Of a stretch of 64,000 nt of DNA, positions 51,326-60,805 are shown piece by piece. The notes below the pieces were generated by a model, which saw only the letters and a list, made by a program, of their open reading frames with translations, had not been told where the DNA came from and made no database searches. Location of the stretch: positions 1 to 64,000 of the forward strand of contig JBOEGN010000040.1 of assembly GCA_050633445.1 (NCBI GenBank), in the 5' to 3' direction. This DNA is from Thalassobius sp050633445. GTDB taxonomy: Bacteria; Pseudomonadota; Alphaproteobacteria; Rhodobacterales; Rhodobacteraceae. A program made the translations under genes and the position numbers. The number at the start of each line of letters is the position of its first letter. The stretch's first letter is position 1.

Positions 51326-52006
51326 ATGTCCGTTTCGATGATGTCGACCTTTGTAAAGCCGATGCACCCCGAAGGGCGCAAATTCGTGGCGATTGCCGCA
51401 GTGATCACGCTGGTGCTGTTTTGGATCTGGGCGCCGCTGGGCTGGATCGGCACTGGCCTTACTGTTTGGGTCTATTATTTCTTTCGCGACCCCGAGCGTG
51501 TCAGCCCGCAACGTCCCGGCCTGATGGTCTCGCCCGCTGATGGGGTGATTTCACTGCTGGAACCCGCCGTGCCCCCGGCCGAGCTGGGCCTGGGCGATCA
51601 GCCGATGACCCGGATTTCGGTCTTTATGTCGGTGTTCAACTGCCATGTGAACCGCATCCCCCACGAGGGCACCGTCACCACCGTTGCCTATCGCCCCGGC
51701 AAGTTCCTGAACGCCTCGCTGGACAAAGCGTCCGAGGATAACGAGCGCAATGGCCTGACCGTGCAGATCGCTGATGGCCGTGAATATGGTGTCGTGCAAA
51801 TCGCTGGTCTGGTTGCCCGCCGTATCCTGTGCTGGACCGACGAGGGCACGCATAAGGGCCGTGGCGAACGCTTTGGTCTGATCCGTTTTGGCTCGCGACT
51901 GGATATCTATCTGCCTGAAGGCGTCGAGCCGCTGGTGTCGATTGGTCAAACCATGATCGCGGGCGAATCTGTTCTGGCTGACCTTTCTACGACGACCGAG
52001 GGTTAA
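51326..52006 (+). CDS. psd: Phosphatidylserine decarboxylase (short, pyruvoyl type)
   Basis: Converts phosphatidylserine to phosphatidylethanolamine at the inner membrane. The 226-residue proenzyme begins with a membrane segment (FVAIAAVITLVLFWIWAPLGWIGTGLTVWVYYFF), contains the conserved VSPADGVI and FMSVFNCHVNRIPHEG, and carries the self-cleavage site FGSR near the end, where Ser becomes the pyruvoyl group. Forms an operon with pssA 3 bases downstream, completing the PE pathway. Confidence 0.95.
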   Translation: MSVSMMSTFVKPMHPEGRKFVAIAAVITLVLFWIWAPLGWIGTGLTVWVYYFFRDPERVSPQRPGLMVSPADGVISLLEPAVPPAELGLGDQPMTRISVFMSVFNCHVNRIPHEGTVTTVAYRPGKFLNASLDKASEDNERNGLTVQIADGREYGVVQIAGLVARRILCWTDEGTHKGRGERFGLIRFGSRLDIYLPEGVEPLVSIGQTMIAGESVLADLSTTTEG

Positions 52007-52009
52007 CCT

Positions 52010-52777
52010 ATGAAACCTTTCGCCCCGCGCAACGGTGATCGGGACCGCGTGCCATTCCTGCTGTTGTTGCCGAATATGGTGACGCTGGCGGGGATGTGCC
52101 TGGGCCTGACCTCGATCAGATTTGCGATGGACGAACGGTTTGGATTTGCCGTGGCGCTGATCTTTTTGGCCGTGTTGATGGACGGGCTGGACGGATTGTT
52201 GGCGCGACGGCTGCACGCGACCTCGAATTTCGGGGCCGAACTGGATTCACTGTCTGATTTCCTGTGTTTTGGGGTCGCTCCGGGCATTCTGCTGTACAAG
52301 TTCCTGCTGGAACCACTGGGCAGCCTGGGCTGGGTGTTCGTGCTGATTTTCGCAGCTGCGGCCTGTTTGCGTCTGGCTCGTTTCAACGTGATGCGTGGCG
52401 CAGGCGCTGACGAAGAGATCACGACCAAGGATGACAAGACCCATTTCGTGGGCGTGCCAGCGCCTGCGGGGGCCATGCTGGCGCTGCTGCCGCTGTTCGC
52501 GGTTCAGGCCGGGGTGCTGAGCGCGGAAACGCCTGCGCTTCTGATTGCCTTCTGGCTGGGTCTGGTGGCGCTGTTGATGGTGTCGAGCCTGAAGACCATT
52601 TCACCCAAATCCCTGCGCATTCCGCGCGGGTTGGTCGTGGTGATCATGTTCACAGTGGTGGTGGGAATCGGGCTGATGTTCACCCGCCCCTGGCTGCTAC
52701 TGGTGCTGTTCGATATGGCCTATCTGGCGCTTCTGACCCATGCGGTGATCAAGGTGCGCGGCCGGATTTTCGGGTAA
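52010..52777 (+). CDS. pssA: CDP-diacylglycerol-serine O-phosphatidyltransferase
   Basis: Integral membrane enzyme of 255 residues making phosphatidylserine. The CDP-alcohol phosphotransferase motif is complete: DGLDGLLARRLHATSNFG plus AELDSLSD, supplying the metal-binding Asp residues. Six or more membrane helices follow. It starts three bases after psd, and together they route CDP-diacylglycerol to PE. Confidence 0.95.
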   Translation: MKPFAPRNGDRDRVPFLLLLPNMVTLAGMCLGLTSIRFAMDERFGFAVALIFLAVLMDGLDGLLARRLHATSNFGAELDSLSDFLCFGVAPGILLYKFLLEPLGSLGWVFVLIFAAAACLRLARFNVMRGAGADEEITTKDDKTHFVGVPAPAGAMLALLPLFAVQAGVLSAETPALLIAFWLGLVALLMVSSLKTISPKSLRIPRGLVVVIMFTVVVGIGLMFTRPWLLLVLFDMAYLALLTHAVIKVRGRIFG

Positions 52778-52864
52778 TTTCAAGTAATTACAAACGCATA
52801 AGTCGCGCAACAAAATGGAATTGTTGCGTCAGCTGCGATATGCGATTCCGAAGGGGGGAGGAAA

Positions 52865-52939
52865 TGGTACTCCGTAGGGGAATCGAACCCCTCTTTCCAG
52901 GTTGAAAACCTGGCGTCCTAACCGATAGACGAACGGAGC
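52865..52939 (-). tRNA. tRNA-Glu (anticodon TTC)
   Basis: On the minus strand a full cloverleaf of 75 bases with encoded CCA: acceptor GCTCCGT/ACGGAGT (G1-T72 wobble), D arm GTCTATCGGTTAGGAC, anticodon arm CCAGG-TTTTCAA-CCTGG with TTC, and T arm AGGGG-TTCGATT-CCCCT. It reads GAA and GAG codons. Confidence 0.95.
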
Positions 52940-53028
52940 ACTCTAGGTGTGAGCGCGCTTTTAGAAAAAGCCGCGCGCTTCCGCAAGAGGAAAACGACAC
53001 GGCGCACAGATTCTTTTTACATTTTCGA

Positions 53029-54771
53029 TTAGTGGGCCGGGGCGGCGTCCTCGAGCCGCAACTGAACGGTCTGACGGCCATTCCAATGGTTGATTTCCAA
53101 CCGTCCCGCCAGATGAAACCGCGCGCCGCCATGCGCCTCGAGCATCGGGCCCAACGGGCCGTCATAGGCGCCAAAGCAAATCGCCTCGATCCGCGCGCCA
53201 AGCCCATCCCCAAAACTGAGTTTCAGATGGGAATCGCCGATCCGTTTGGTGAAATTGATGGCCACGTCGGGAAAGGCAAACCGTGGGGCAGGGGCACCCG
53301 CACCAAAGGGACCGGCCTGCTCAAGCGTTTGGATCAGCTCGATCGTCGCGGCGCCCGGCATCAGCATCCCGTCGATTTTCAGATCTGCGGGACCGGCCTC
53401 TCCTGCGCCCTCTTTTGCCAACAGTTCAGACAGGCGCGCCATGGCGGCGTCCAGCTGGTCGCGCGCGACGGTCAGACCCGCAGCCATCTTGTGCCCGCCG
53501 CCCTTGATCAGCAGCCCTTCAGCGGCCAGACGTTGGATCGAGGCTCCAAGGTCCACGCCTGCGACCGAGCGGCCCGAGCCTTTGCCCTCGTCCCCGTCCA
53601 GCCCGATCACGATGGCGGGGCGGTTGGTGGCGTCTTTGATGCGGCTGGCGACAATGCCGACGACGCCGGGATGCCAGCCTTCGCCTGCGGCCCAGACCAG
53701 CGGCGCGTCCAGCCCCCGGTCTTCGGCTTGGGCAAGCGCAGCCGCGCGCACCTGGGTTTCGATGTCACGACGCTCGGTGTTCAACTGGTCCAGGCGGGCG
53801 GCCATCGCGTCGGCCTCGTGCGGGTTGCGGCAAGCCAGCAGGCGCGCGCCCAGATCGGCCTGACCGATGCGTCCACCTGCATTCACGCGTGGCCCCAACA
53901 AGAACCCAAGGTGATAGGTCGAGGGCGCCTGATCCATCCGTGCAACATCGGACAGAGCCACGATGCCGGGACGCGCACGGCGAGCCATGACCTTTAGCCC
54001 TTGGCGCACCAGTGCACGGTTCACACCGATCAGCGGCGCCACATCGGCCACGGTGGCCAACGCCACAAGGTCCAGCATCGCCATCAGGTCGGGGCCCTTG
54101 GCGTTTTCTTCACGCATCTGGCGATTGGCCTCGACCAGCATCAGGAACACTACGGCTGCCGCACACAGATGCGCCAGATCGCCGGTTTCATCCTGCCTGT
54201 TGGGGTTCACCACGGCCACGCAGTCGGGCAAGGTCTCGCCGCCCAGGTGGTGGTCCAAGACGACAACCTCCGCGCCCTTGGCCGCGGCAATCGGGCCATG
54301 GGACAGCGTCCCGCAATCCACGCAGATGATCAGGTCGTGATCGCGGGCCAGTTTGGCCATGGCCTCGTCATTGGGGCCATACCCCTCGTCGATGCGGTCG
54401 GGCACGTACAGCGTCGCCTCGCGGCCCATCTGGTGCAGCCAGTCCAGCAACAGCGCAGCCGAGCTGCCGCCATCCACGTCATAATCCGCGAACACCGCAA
54501 TGCGTTGGCGTTGTTTGACGGCGGTCAGGAACCGCGCGGCGGCGGTTTCCATGTCTTTCAGCGAGCGCGGGTCCGGCAGCAGGTCGCGCAATTGCGGTTC
54601 CAGAAACCCCTTGGCCTCGTGTGCAGGGACGCCGCGCCGCGCCAGGATATTGCAGACAGGCGCGGGCAGGCCGGTCTGTTGCTCCATCGCTTCGGACAGG
54701 CGCATCAAGGCGGCGTCGGGCCCAATCCAGGCCCGTCCGGTTGCTGATGCGCTGACCCCCAGGAATGCCAC
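53029..54771 (-). CDS. recJ: Single-stranded-DNA-specific exonuclease RecJ
   Basis: 5'-3' exonuclease for RecF recombination and mismatch repair, 580 residues. DHH phosphoesterase motifs: AVFADYDVDGGSSAALLL (motif I), ICVDCGT (II), VVLDHHLGGE (III, DHH), NPNRQDETGDLAHLCAAAVVF (IV), and the DHHA1 half with GRSVAGVDLGASIQRL and IKGGGHKMAAGLTV, then an OB-like C-terminal domain. Start is GTG at 54771, giving the family opening (M)AFLGVSASATGRAW. It lies five bases after hom in the same direction. Confidence 0.95.
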   Translation of the reverse strand: MAFLGVSASATGRAWIGPDAALMRLSEAMEQQTGLPAPVCNILARRGVPAHEAKGFLEPQLRDLLPDPRSLKDMETAAARFLTAVKQRQRIAVFADYDVDGGSSAALLLDWLHQMGREATLYVPDRIDEGYGPNDEAMAKLARDHDLIICVDCGTLSHGPIAAAKGAEVVVLDHHLGGETLPDCVAVVNPNRQDETGDLAHLCAAAVVFLMLVEANRQMREENAKGPDLMAMLDLVALATVADVAPLIGVNRALVRQGLKVMARRARPGIVALSDVARMDQAPSTYHLGFLLGPRVNAGGRIGQADLGARLLACRNPHEADAMAARLDQLNTERRDIETQVRAAALAQAEDRGLDAPLVWAAGEGWHPGVVGIVASRIKDATNRPAIVIGLDGDEGKGSGRSVAGVDLGASIQRLAAEGLLIKGGGHKMAAGLTVARDQLDAAMARLSELLAKEGAGEAGPADLKIDGMLMPGAATIELIQTLEQAGPFGAGAPAPRFAFPDVAINFTKRIGDSHLKLSFGDGLGARIEAICFGAYDGPLGPMLEAHGGARFHLAGRLEINHWNGRQTVQLRLEDAAPAH

Positions 54772-54776
54772 GTCGC

Positions 54777-56063
54777 TTAGACGGTCTCGATCCGCAGGGC
54801 GACCGGCTGAGCGGTGACCACGTCGGTGTTTTCCATCGCCGTCAGGGCCACGTCCAGATCAGCGCGGGTGGTGGCATGGGTGACCAGAAGAACCGGCGCG
54901 ATATCGTCCTGATGGTCGTACTGCCGCATCCGGTGGATGGACACGCCGGCCTCGCCCAGAATCGAGGTGATTTTCGCCAGCGCACCGGGTTCGTCGCGAA
55001 GGGCCAAGCGCAGGTAGTAGGGCGCCGGGGTGGCGGATTTGGCACGCGGAGCGGCCGTCAGGCTGTCCGCGGGCTGTCCGAACACAGGATAGCGATAGCC
55101 GCGCGCGATATCGCAGATGTCACCCAGAACGGCGCTGGCGGTGGGGCCTTCGCCCGCGCCTGCGCCACGCAGAACCACCTGACCCACGCTGTCGCCTTCG
55201 ATCACGACCATGTTGGTGCCGCCCTCCAGCTGACCCAGGGGCGAGTTCGCCGGTACCAGGCAGGGGGACATGCGTTGTTCCAGCCCGCGATCCGTCATCT
55301 GGGCCACGCCCAGCAGTTTCACGCGATAGCCCATGTCGGCGGCGTCCTTGATATCCTCGAGCGAGATGCGCTGAATGCCTTCCAGCTCGACCCCGTCGAA
55401 ATCAACTTGGGTGCCAAAAGCGATCGAGGAGAGCAGCGACAGTTTATGCCCTGCGTCGATGCCGCCCACGTCAAGGTTGGGATCGGCCTCGAGATAGCCC
55501 AGCTTGTTGGCCTCGTCGAACAGGGCGTTATAGCCTTGGCCGGTGGCCTCCATCCGGGTCAGGATATAGTTGCAGGTGCCGTTCATCACGCCCATCACAC
55601 GGGTGATTTTGTTCCCGGCCAGGCCTTCGGTCAGGGCCTTGATCACGGGGATGCCTCCGGCGACGGCGGCCTCGTATCGGATCACCTGACCGGCGGTTTC
55701 AGCCTGCTCAGCCAGCGCCTGACCGTGCAGGGCCAGCAGGGCCTTGTTGGCGGTGACGATGTCCTTGCCTGCGGCCAGCGCGGCCTCGGTTGAGGCTTTG
55801 GCAGGCCCGTTCGAGCCGCCCATCAGTTCTACGTAAACATCCACGTCATCGCGCTTGGCCAGGGCGACGGGGTCATCCTCCCATGCGTAGGCGCTTAGGT
55901 CCACGCCGCGATCCTTGTTGCGGGTGCGGGCCGAAATCGCCGAGATGGTCACCGGACGCCCGGTGCGCATGGTCAGAAGGTCCGCTTGCTGTTGAATGAT
56001 TTTCACGACACCGATACCGACGGTGCCCAGTCCAGCAATGCCCAGACGCAAGGGTTGGCTCAT
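54777..56063 (-). CDS. hom: Homoserine dehydrogenase
   Basis: Reduces aspartate semialdehyde to homoserine for Thr, Met and Ile synthesis. The 428-residue protein has an NAD(P)-binding start (LRLGIAGLGTVGIGVVKII), ELMGG plus VTANKALLALHG, the signature GVMNGTCNYILTRME and the catalytic LGYLEADPNLDVGGIDAGHK region with Lys, and a C-terminal ACT domain (about 350-428, RLALRDEPGALAKITSILGEAGVSIHRM) for threonine feedback. Upstream of recJ, likely one transcript. Confidence 0.96.
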   Translation of the reverse strand: MSQPLRLGIAGLGTVGIGVVKIIQQQADLLTMRTGRPVTISAISARTRNKDRGVDLSAYAWEDDPVALAKRDDVDVYVELMGGSNGPAKASTEAALAAGKDIVTANKALLALHGQALAEQAETAGQVIRYEAAVAGGIPVIKALTEGLAGNKITRVMGVMNGTCNYILTRMEATGQGYNALFDEANKLGYLEADPNLDVGGIDAGHKLSLLSSIAFGTQVDFDGVELEGIQRISLEDIKDAADMGYRVKLLGVAQMTDRGLEQRMSPCLVPANSPLGQLEGGTNMVVIEGDSVGQVVLRGAGAGEGPTASAVLGDICDIARGYRYPVFGQPADSLTAAPRAKSATPAPYYLRLALRDEPGALAKITSILGEAGVSIHRMRQYDHQDDIAPVLLVTHATTRADLDVALTAMENTDVVTAQPVALRIETV

Positions 56064-56171
56064 CGAAGCCTCCTGACAGAAGTTTATAATTCAGCCGGGA
56101 TGTATCGTTTCCGGCGGGGCCATGCAACTTGGCAAATCATGAATTGCAGGGAATTGCGCGCTGAACCAGGC

Positions 56172-56426
56172 CTATTGCCGGGCTGCCGCCCGCATCTGCG
56201 CCGCCCGTGCCCGCAAAGCAGCCGCACGCGCATTTTGCGAAGCGGCTGTTGTGGCGGTGGTCTGGCTGTCGGCGGCACCTTCTAACAAAGGCTCCAGAGG
56301 GACCAGCGCAGGATAGGGCGCGGCCTTGGCGGCGGGGGTCACCTGGCTGTCCAGATCGGGCAACGGGGCGCAGCCTGCGGCCAGCGCAAGCACCATCAGG
56401 CTGGGAAAGGAAAAACCAAAACGCAT
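56172..56426 (-). CDS. Small predicted lipoprotein
   Basis: An 84-residue lipoprotein: signal and lipobox MVLALAAGC (Cys19), then a Pro/Ala-rich linker (APLPDLDSQVTPAAKAAPYPALVPLEPLL) and an Ala/Arg-rich helix (AAALRARAAQMRAAARQ) at the end. It resembles small lipoproteins of Rhodobacteraceae of unknown role. A longer frame to 56558 has no start support. Divergent from the TetR gene. Confidence 0.7.
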   Translation of the reverse strand: MRFGFSFPSLMVLALAAGCAPLPDLDSQVTPAAKAAPYPALVPLEPLLEGAADSQTTATTAASQNARAAALRARAAQMRAAARQ

Positions 56427-56534
56427 CAGACCACCAAGACTTTGTCCCCCGTTTTGTGCCCCGAAATCGACAAGGACCGCAAGCATCAACGGGTTTCGGT
56501 TTGCGCTGGTGCCACGTTCGGATAGAATCCGCTT

Positions 56535-57122
56535 ATGGCACGCACGACAGGTTCTCATTCAGACATCACCGGCCCACGGCTGCAACAGGCGGCTCTGCGG
56601 CTGTTTGCGACTCATGGGTTCGCCGCAGTTTCCATGCGTCAGATCGCCAAAGAGGTCGGCGTTCAGGCTGGGGCATTGTACAACTATATCCCGGACAAGC
56701 AGACACTGCTGTTCGATCTGATGCGCCACCACATGGAGGGCCTTCTGGCCGCCTGGGAGGCCGAGGATCACACCGGGACCGCGCAGCAGCAGCTTGAGGC
56801 GTTCACCCGGTTTCACATCCGGTATCACTTGGAACGCCCCGACGATGTTTTCATCTCGTATATGGAGCTGCGCAACCTGACGCCCGAAAATTTCACGGTG
56901 ATCGAAGGGTTGCGCCGCCGATACGAGGATCATCTGGAACAGATTCTGCGCAATGGCACCGAGGAAGGGTGTTTTCAGATCCCGGACCCCAAAGTGGCGA
57001 CGATGGCCGTGATTGCCATGGTGACCGGGGTCACCACCTGGTATCGCACCGCTGGCCGCCTGAGCGTGGATGAAGTGGCGCAAATCTACTGGGCCATGGT
57101 GCAAAAGGCGGTTTCGGCGTAA
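56535..57122 (+). CDS. TetR-family regulator
   Basis: A 195-residue repressor with an N-terminal HTH (about 14-60: RLQQAALRLFATHGFAAVSMRQIAKEVGVQAGALYNYIPDK) and a ligand-binding helical C-terminal domain (RFHIRYHLERPDDVFISYMELRNL). The C-terminal wording is like that of regulators of acyl-CoA metabolism (TetR C33-type), which is a loose indication. No operator was found. Confidence 0.9.
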   Translation: MARTTGSHSDITGPRLQQAALRLFATHGFAAVSMRQIAKEVGVQAGALYNYIPDKQTLLFDLMRHHMEGLLAAWEAEDHTGTAQQQLEAFTRFHIRYHLERPDDVFISYMELRNLTPENFTVIEGLRRRYEDHLEQILRNGTEEGCFQIPDPKVATMAVIAMVTGVTTWYRTAGRLSVDEVAQIYWAMVQKAVSA

Positions 57123-57164
57123 AGCTGCGCTTCAGAGGAATCGCCAACACCAGCAGGAGCGCAC

Positions 57165-57647
57165 ATGCAGGACCAATCCACGGAAATTCTGGCCACGGCC
57201 CAGGCCTCGGCACCGCGTCGCTGGATGGGGATCGGCATGTTGGCCCTGCTGGGCGGTTTGCTGATCTATGTGGCCTTTGTGACGCCCCCCGCGACGATCG
57301 GCTGGCAGGTATTTTTGCTGATCCTGGGCGCTGCCTCGCTGTATCTGGCCGAAAAGATGCGGCGCGCCACTGAATTGGTGATCCAGCTGAGCGTAAACGG
57401 GCTGCACGACGATACCGGAGCCGTGATTGCCGCGCTGGACGAGATTGCAGCCGTGTCACGCGGAACGTTTGCGATGAAACCCTCGAACGGATTCACGCTG
57501 CGGCTCAATGCTGGCGGTGCGCGCGCCTGGCAACCGGGCGTTTACTGGCGCTGGGGGCGTCGTGTGGGTATCGGGGGCGTCCTGCCGGGCAGCCAAACCA
57601 AATTCATGGCCGAGATGTTAGAAGCAATGCTGGCCCAGCGAGGATAA
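57165..57647 (+). CDS. Membrane protein with a PH-like tail, unknown function
   Basis: A 160-residue protein with two membrane helices (about 22-40 and 47-64) and a soluble C-terminal domain (about 70-160: ELVIQLSVNGLHDDTGAVIAALDEIAAVSRGTF) that looks like a PH-type sandwich found in many short membrane proteins. No named family. It follows the TetR gene by 42 bases and may be part of its unit. Ends 7 bases from the convergent TadE-like gene. Confidence 0.72.
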   Translation: MQDQSTEILATAQASAPRRWMGIGMLALLGGLLIYVAFVTPPATIGWQVFLLILGAASLYLAEKMRRATELVIQLSVNGLHDDTGAVIAALDEIAAVSRGTFAMKPSNGFTLRLNAGGARAWQPGVYWRWGRRVGIGGVLPGSQTKFMAEMLEAMLAQRG

Positions 57648-57654
57648 TCCCCGT

Positions 57655-58212
57655 TTAGCTTTCCCAGGCCAGCAAGGGCGCGAACCGCGGGCTGGTGGTC
57701 ACAAAGTTATACATCTCTCTGGACTCCAGCCCGACCGAGAAGGGCGGCGTGTAGCGGCTCCAGGTTTCGACAATGATCACCCGTTCGCCGTCTGACATAA
57801 TGGGCAAGCTGGACTCGAGACCGACCAAATCACTGTTGGTCAAGGCCGAAACGGCACCGCGTGTCTGCGACCAATCCCGCTCGTAGGCATCGTCGTCGGT
57901 GTCCCAGCGTACAACCGTAACCCGCAGTTTGGTTGGGTTATTGGCATTGGCCAGGAAATCGAACAGCGACATCATCCCGTCCATATAATCGTTGTCGACC
58001 GCGTTGGTTTCCCGCGACAGCACGTCCCCGACCATATAGGCGGCCTTGAGGTTGATGCTGGTCTGCCGGTAGGCATCGAAATAGACAAACGAGGCCAGGA
58101 AGGTCCAGAATAACACCGGAAGCGCCAGGACCGCTTCGATTGCGACGGTGCCTCGGGTGTCCTCGGCAAAGGCGCGCAGCCGCGCCAGCAGTATTTTACG
58201 TCCTAAGCTCAT
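57655..58212 (-). CDS. TadE-like pseudopilin protein 1
   Basis: A 185-residue pilus-related protein with a short basic lead, the motif DTRGTVAIEAVLALPVLFWTFLASFVYFDAYRQ, in which the Glu after the cleavage-type site and a single membrane helix match TadE pseudopilins. The rest is periplasmic. Overlaps the upstream TadE-like gene by one base (TAATG), third in the operon. Confidence 0.85.
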   Translation of the reverse strand: MSLGRKILLARLRAFAEDTRGTVAIEAVLALPVLFWTFLASFVYFDAYRQTSINLKAAYMVGDVLSRETNAVDNDYMDGMMSLFDFLANANNPTKLRVTVVRWDTDDDAYERDWSQTRGAVSALTNSDLVGLESSLPIMSDGERVIIVETWSRYTPPFSVGLESREMYNFVTTSPRFAPLLAWES

Positions 58213-58745
58213 TACATTGGCTCCTGCACGAAGGCAGAGGTCGCAATCAGTGCGGCCATTCCTGCGCCATCTTTATCCAGCTTCTTACCCAGGCCTGCGC
58301 CGGGGAAAATCGGTTCGAACTTTGCACAGGCGCGCAGCAACATCAGCTCGTTGTCCATTCCGTTAACAAAGTTGCGCACGGGTTGAACGTCTTCTGAGCG
58401 ATCAGTGCAGTCAAAGGTCGAATCCGGTTCGACCCAGTTCTGCGGGTCAATGCTGAGCATTTCCAACCGCAGGTTTGATTCACAATCGGGAATCACCGGC
58501 GCGCGGTCGCAGATCTGTGTTTTGATCTCGTCATGTTGTTTGGCAGAGCCGGTTTCCAGACGGATATCGCGCACCGCCAAATCCAAAGCGCGTTCCAGCA
58601 TGGTTTCGCGCATGGTGATCATCGACAGTTCGAAACTTGACAGCAGCACCCCAAGGAAGAAGGGAAAGACCACGACGAATTCCACCGAGGCAGTGCCGCG
58701 ATCGTCGCGCCACTTGCGTTTGAAATGACCTAGAAGATCCATCAT
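58212..58745 (-). CDS. TadE-like pseudopilin protein 2
   Basis: A 177-residue protein of the same group with DDRGTASVEFVVVFPFFLGVLLSSFELSMITM as membrane lead; VEF carries the conserved Glu. The periplasmic part has four Cys (QICDRAP, PDCESN, FDCTDR, RACAKF), probably two disulfides. Coupled by ATGA with the TadG gene upstream. Confidence 0.85.
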   Translation of the reverse strand: MMDLLGHFKRKWRDDRGTASVEFVVVFPFFLGVLLSSFELSMITMRETMLERALDLAVRDIRLETGSAKQHDEIKTQICDRAPVIPDCESNLRLEMLSIDPQNWVEPDSTFDCTDRSEDVQPVRNFVNGMDNELMLLRACAKFEPIFPGAGLGKKLDKDGAGMAALIATSAFVQEPM

Positions 58746-60469
58746 TGTACCAGCCTCAGTTTGCGGATTGATGCCGCGATAGAGGAAAACGCGTCTTCGA
58801 TCTCCAGCCCGTCCACATCAAAATAGTGGCCGTCCGAGCTGGCGCAGTCCTTCAGCAGTCTTTGTCCCGACGAAGGGGCCTCGAAGCCGATGGTATAGAC
58901 GATGATTCCGGCGTCTTTGGCCGCACCGCAGATATGCCTGGAGCGTTGATCCTTGACCGTTCCGTTGATGGTGCTGAACGCTGCATTGTACCAGGTGGCC
59001 CAGGCGTTGTTCATGTCGGTGTAGTTGTTCTCGACGTTCCATTCCAGCGACACACGGTTCCACAATTCAGGGAAGGTCAGGCGTACTGCGGTACCGGGTT
59101 CGTCGATCTCAGTGCAGACAGTGGTTGTAGTGCCACCGCCGCCACCGCCGCCACCGCCGCCGCGTCCGCCACCGCCGTGTCCGCCGCCGCCGCCACGTGT
59201 GTTGGTAATTTCGCAAACCTCCATGGTTCCGTTCCCATAGGGATGGTCGTTCCATTCTCCGGTATGGGGCCAGTAATAGGACTCGTCCGAGTTCGACGAA
59301 TGGCTGTTCCCGCTGGATTGATAGACCGAATACCGATCTTCCTCGGCGTTATAGTAAACAGGGGACTCACCCTCGCGCAGAGAGGGGTTCAGCAAATACT
59401 GGGTCGTGTTTTGGCCATCGGTCATCAGCACGATGATTTTCATCAGACCACCGTCCCCATAGGCAACAGGACGGCCTTGGAACGCGGTGTCTACAGCGCC
59501 GTCCGCAATCAGTTCAGATACGACGTCTTCCATGTCGTTATCCAGCAGAAGCGTACCCCATTGCATACCCACATCAATTGATGTGTTACCGCGAGCGTAG
59601 AGCGCGTCGATATAGGCCTTAAGCTCGGATTCGCTGTTGGACAGCGGCAAAATTTCACGAGAGGCCTCGGGTGCACACACGGGGTGATCAATGGGGTCTT
59701 CGGATTCGGTGAACGGATCGAAATGCGCCGTGCGTTCAAGCGTTTGGTTGGTGTCCAACCCGGCTTTGCTGAACTCGTCCGCGCCAAAGTTCACGCAGTT
59801 CGAATAGCTGTGTTCGCTGGTGACCGTCAGTTCGTCCAGAATTTGAGCGCCCGCGTTGACCTGCGTTGCATAGGGGATCACGGATATCGAAACATTGCCG
59901 GTTTCCGACGAGCCCAAAATGGTTTCGACAAAATCCTTGGCAGCGGGTTTCAGGCGCGTCAGTCGAGAGTTGCTGCTCATCGAGCCAGAAACGTCCAGCA
60001 CAAGCGAGATCTCCAGACCGTCGATGCTCTCCATCGCGGCGCCGTTGGCGCTGGCGGTCAAGGTATCGATGCCCATCAGTTTCAGAAAGAAGGTGTTGAT
60101 TTCAGCTTCTGCGGTTGCTTCGACTCGTTTCGAGCCAAGCCCGGTCTGCACATCAACACTGCTGAGGTACTGTGCCAGTCCGGCCTTGGTGAAATAGTCG
60201 TTCACCACGTCGTCGGCATCCAGCTCCTGATCCAGATCGGCTGCGGCCAGAACGGCGCGGTCCACCGTGTTTTGCAGACGTGCGCGATCCATTTCATAGC
60301 GCATGATATCCACGCCAATCCCGCCCACGACTAACATGGTCAAAAGCATGAGCATTGAAAATGCGACCATGACCCCGTCTTCCTCTTGGCGGAAGCGGTT
60401 CAGATGGGTAACGATATGGCGACCGGCTTGACGCAAGCGGCGCTGCTGTTTGTCATGCTCTGGTTTCAT
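58742..60469 (-). CDS. TadG-like protein with von Willebrand A domain and poly-Gly insert
   Basis: A 575-residue surface or periplasmic protein: N-terminal TadE/G helix (EEDGVMVAFSMLMLLTMLVVGGIGVDIMRYEM), then a von Willebrand A-type domain with the metal site DVSGSMSSNS (about 160-170). Later elements IVLMTDGQNTTQYLL and IIVYTIGFEAP are typical of the domain. Residues about 425-446 are almost only Gly (interrupted by His, Arg), encoded by a GGN trinucleotide run at about 59132-59194. An ATG at 60469 is preferred over TTG at 60481. Heads an operon with two TadE-like genes, but no cpa/tad motor or outer-membrane genes are near. Confidence 0.87.
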   Translation of the reverse strand: MKPEHDKQQRRLRQAGRHIVTHLNRFRQEEDGVMVAFSMLMLLTMLVVGGIGVDIMRYEMDRARLQNTVDRAVLAAADLDQELDADDVVNDYFTKAGLAQYLSSVDVQTGLGSKRVEATAEAEINTFFLKLMGIDTLTASANGAAMESIDGLEISLVLDVSGSMSSNSRLTRLKPAAKDFVETILGSSETGNVSISVIPYATQVNAGAQILDELTVTSEHSYSNCVNFGADEFSKAGLDTNQTLERTAHFDPFTESEDPIDHPVCAPEASREILPLSNSESELKAYIDALYARGNTSIDVGMQWGTLLLDNDMEDVVSELIADGAVDTAFQGRPVAYGDGGLMKIIVLMTDGQNTTQYLLNPSLREGESPVYYNAEEDRYSVYQSSGNSHSSNSDESYYWPHTGEWNDHPYGNGTMEVCEITNTRGGGGGHGGGGRGGGGGGGGGGTTTTVCTEIDEPGTAVRLTFPELWNRVSLEWNVENNYTDMNNAWATWYNAAFSTINGTVKDQRSRHICGAAKDAGIIVYTIGFEAPSSGQRLLKDCASSDGHYFDVDGLEIEDAFSSIAASIRKLRLVQ

Positions 60470-60805
60470 GTTCTGTTCCAAACTGGTTTGTTCACTCGGT
60501 AAAGAGCCCAGATACTGTGGAAGCGGACTCTCTCGGGTATTATTTGTGTTTTACAAAAGGGGCCTAAATATGGCGCAAACCGGGCGAAGCTGGTCGATTG
60601 TTTTTCCATTTAGGGTCAATGACTTGAGTCCGGTGGGATTTGTTTCTGAATGCGCGGCAATCGCGGTGCGGAACCAGCGTGATGCAGGTGGAATTCCGGG
60701 CGGGGTTTGTGAAATTCAGCGCCAAGAGGCGCTTGACTTTGGGTCATGCTCGCTATCGTTGTTTGGTGATTCCTATGGTGGATCACATGGATCGGAAGGA
60801 TCGTT
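60470..60805. other. Non-coding region between the Tad-type operon and the DUF6151 gene
   Basis: About 336 bases holding the two divergent promoters. AGCGCC (60718-60723) and GGCGCT (60728-60733) form a small hairpin ahead of TTGACT (60733-60738), which could serve the DUF6151 gene. A 119-codon open frame starting at 60450 in the forward direction overlaps the TadG start and has no family resemblance, so it is not annotated. Confidence 0.45.

Noticed and set aside
59126..59200. CRISPR-like or tandem repeat array
   Set aside because: The repeat is an in-frame GGN codon run inside an open frame; there are no spacers.
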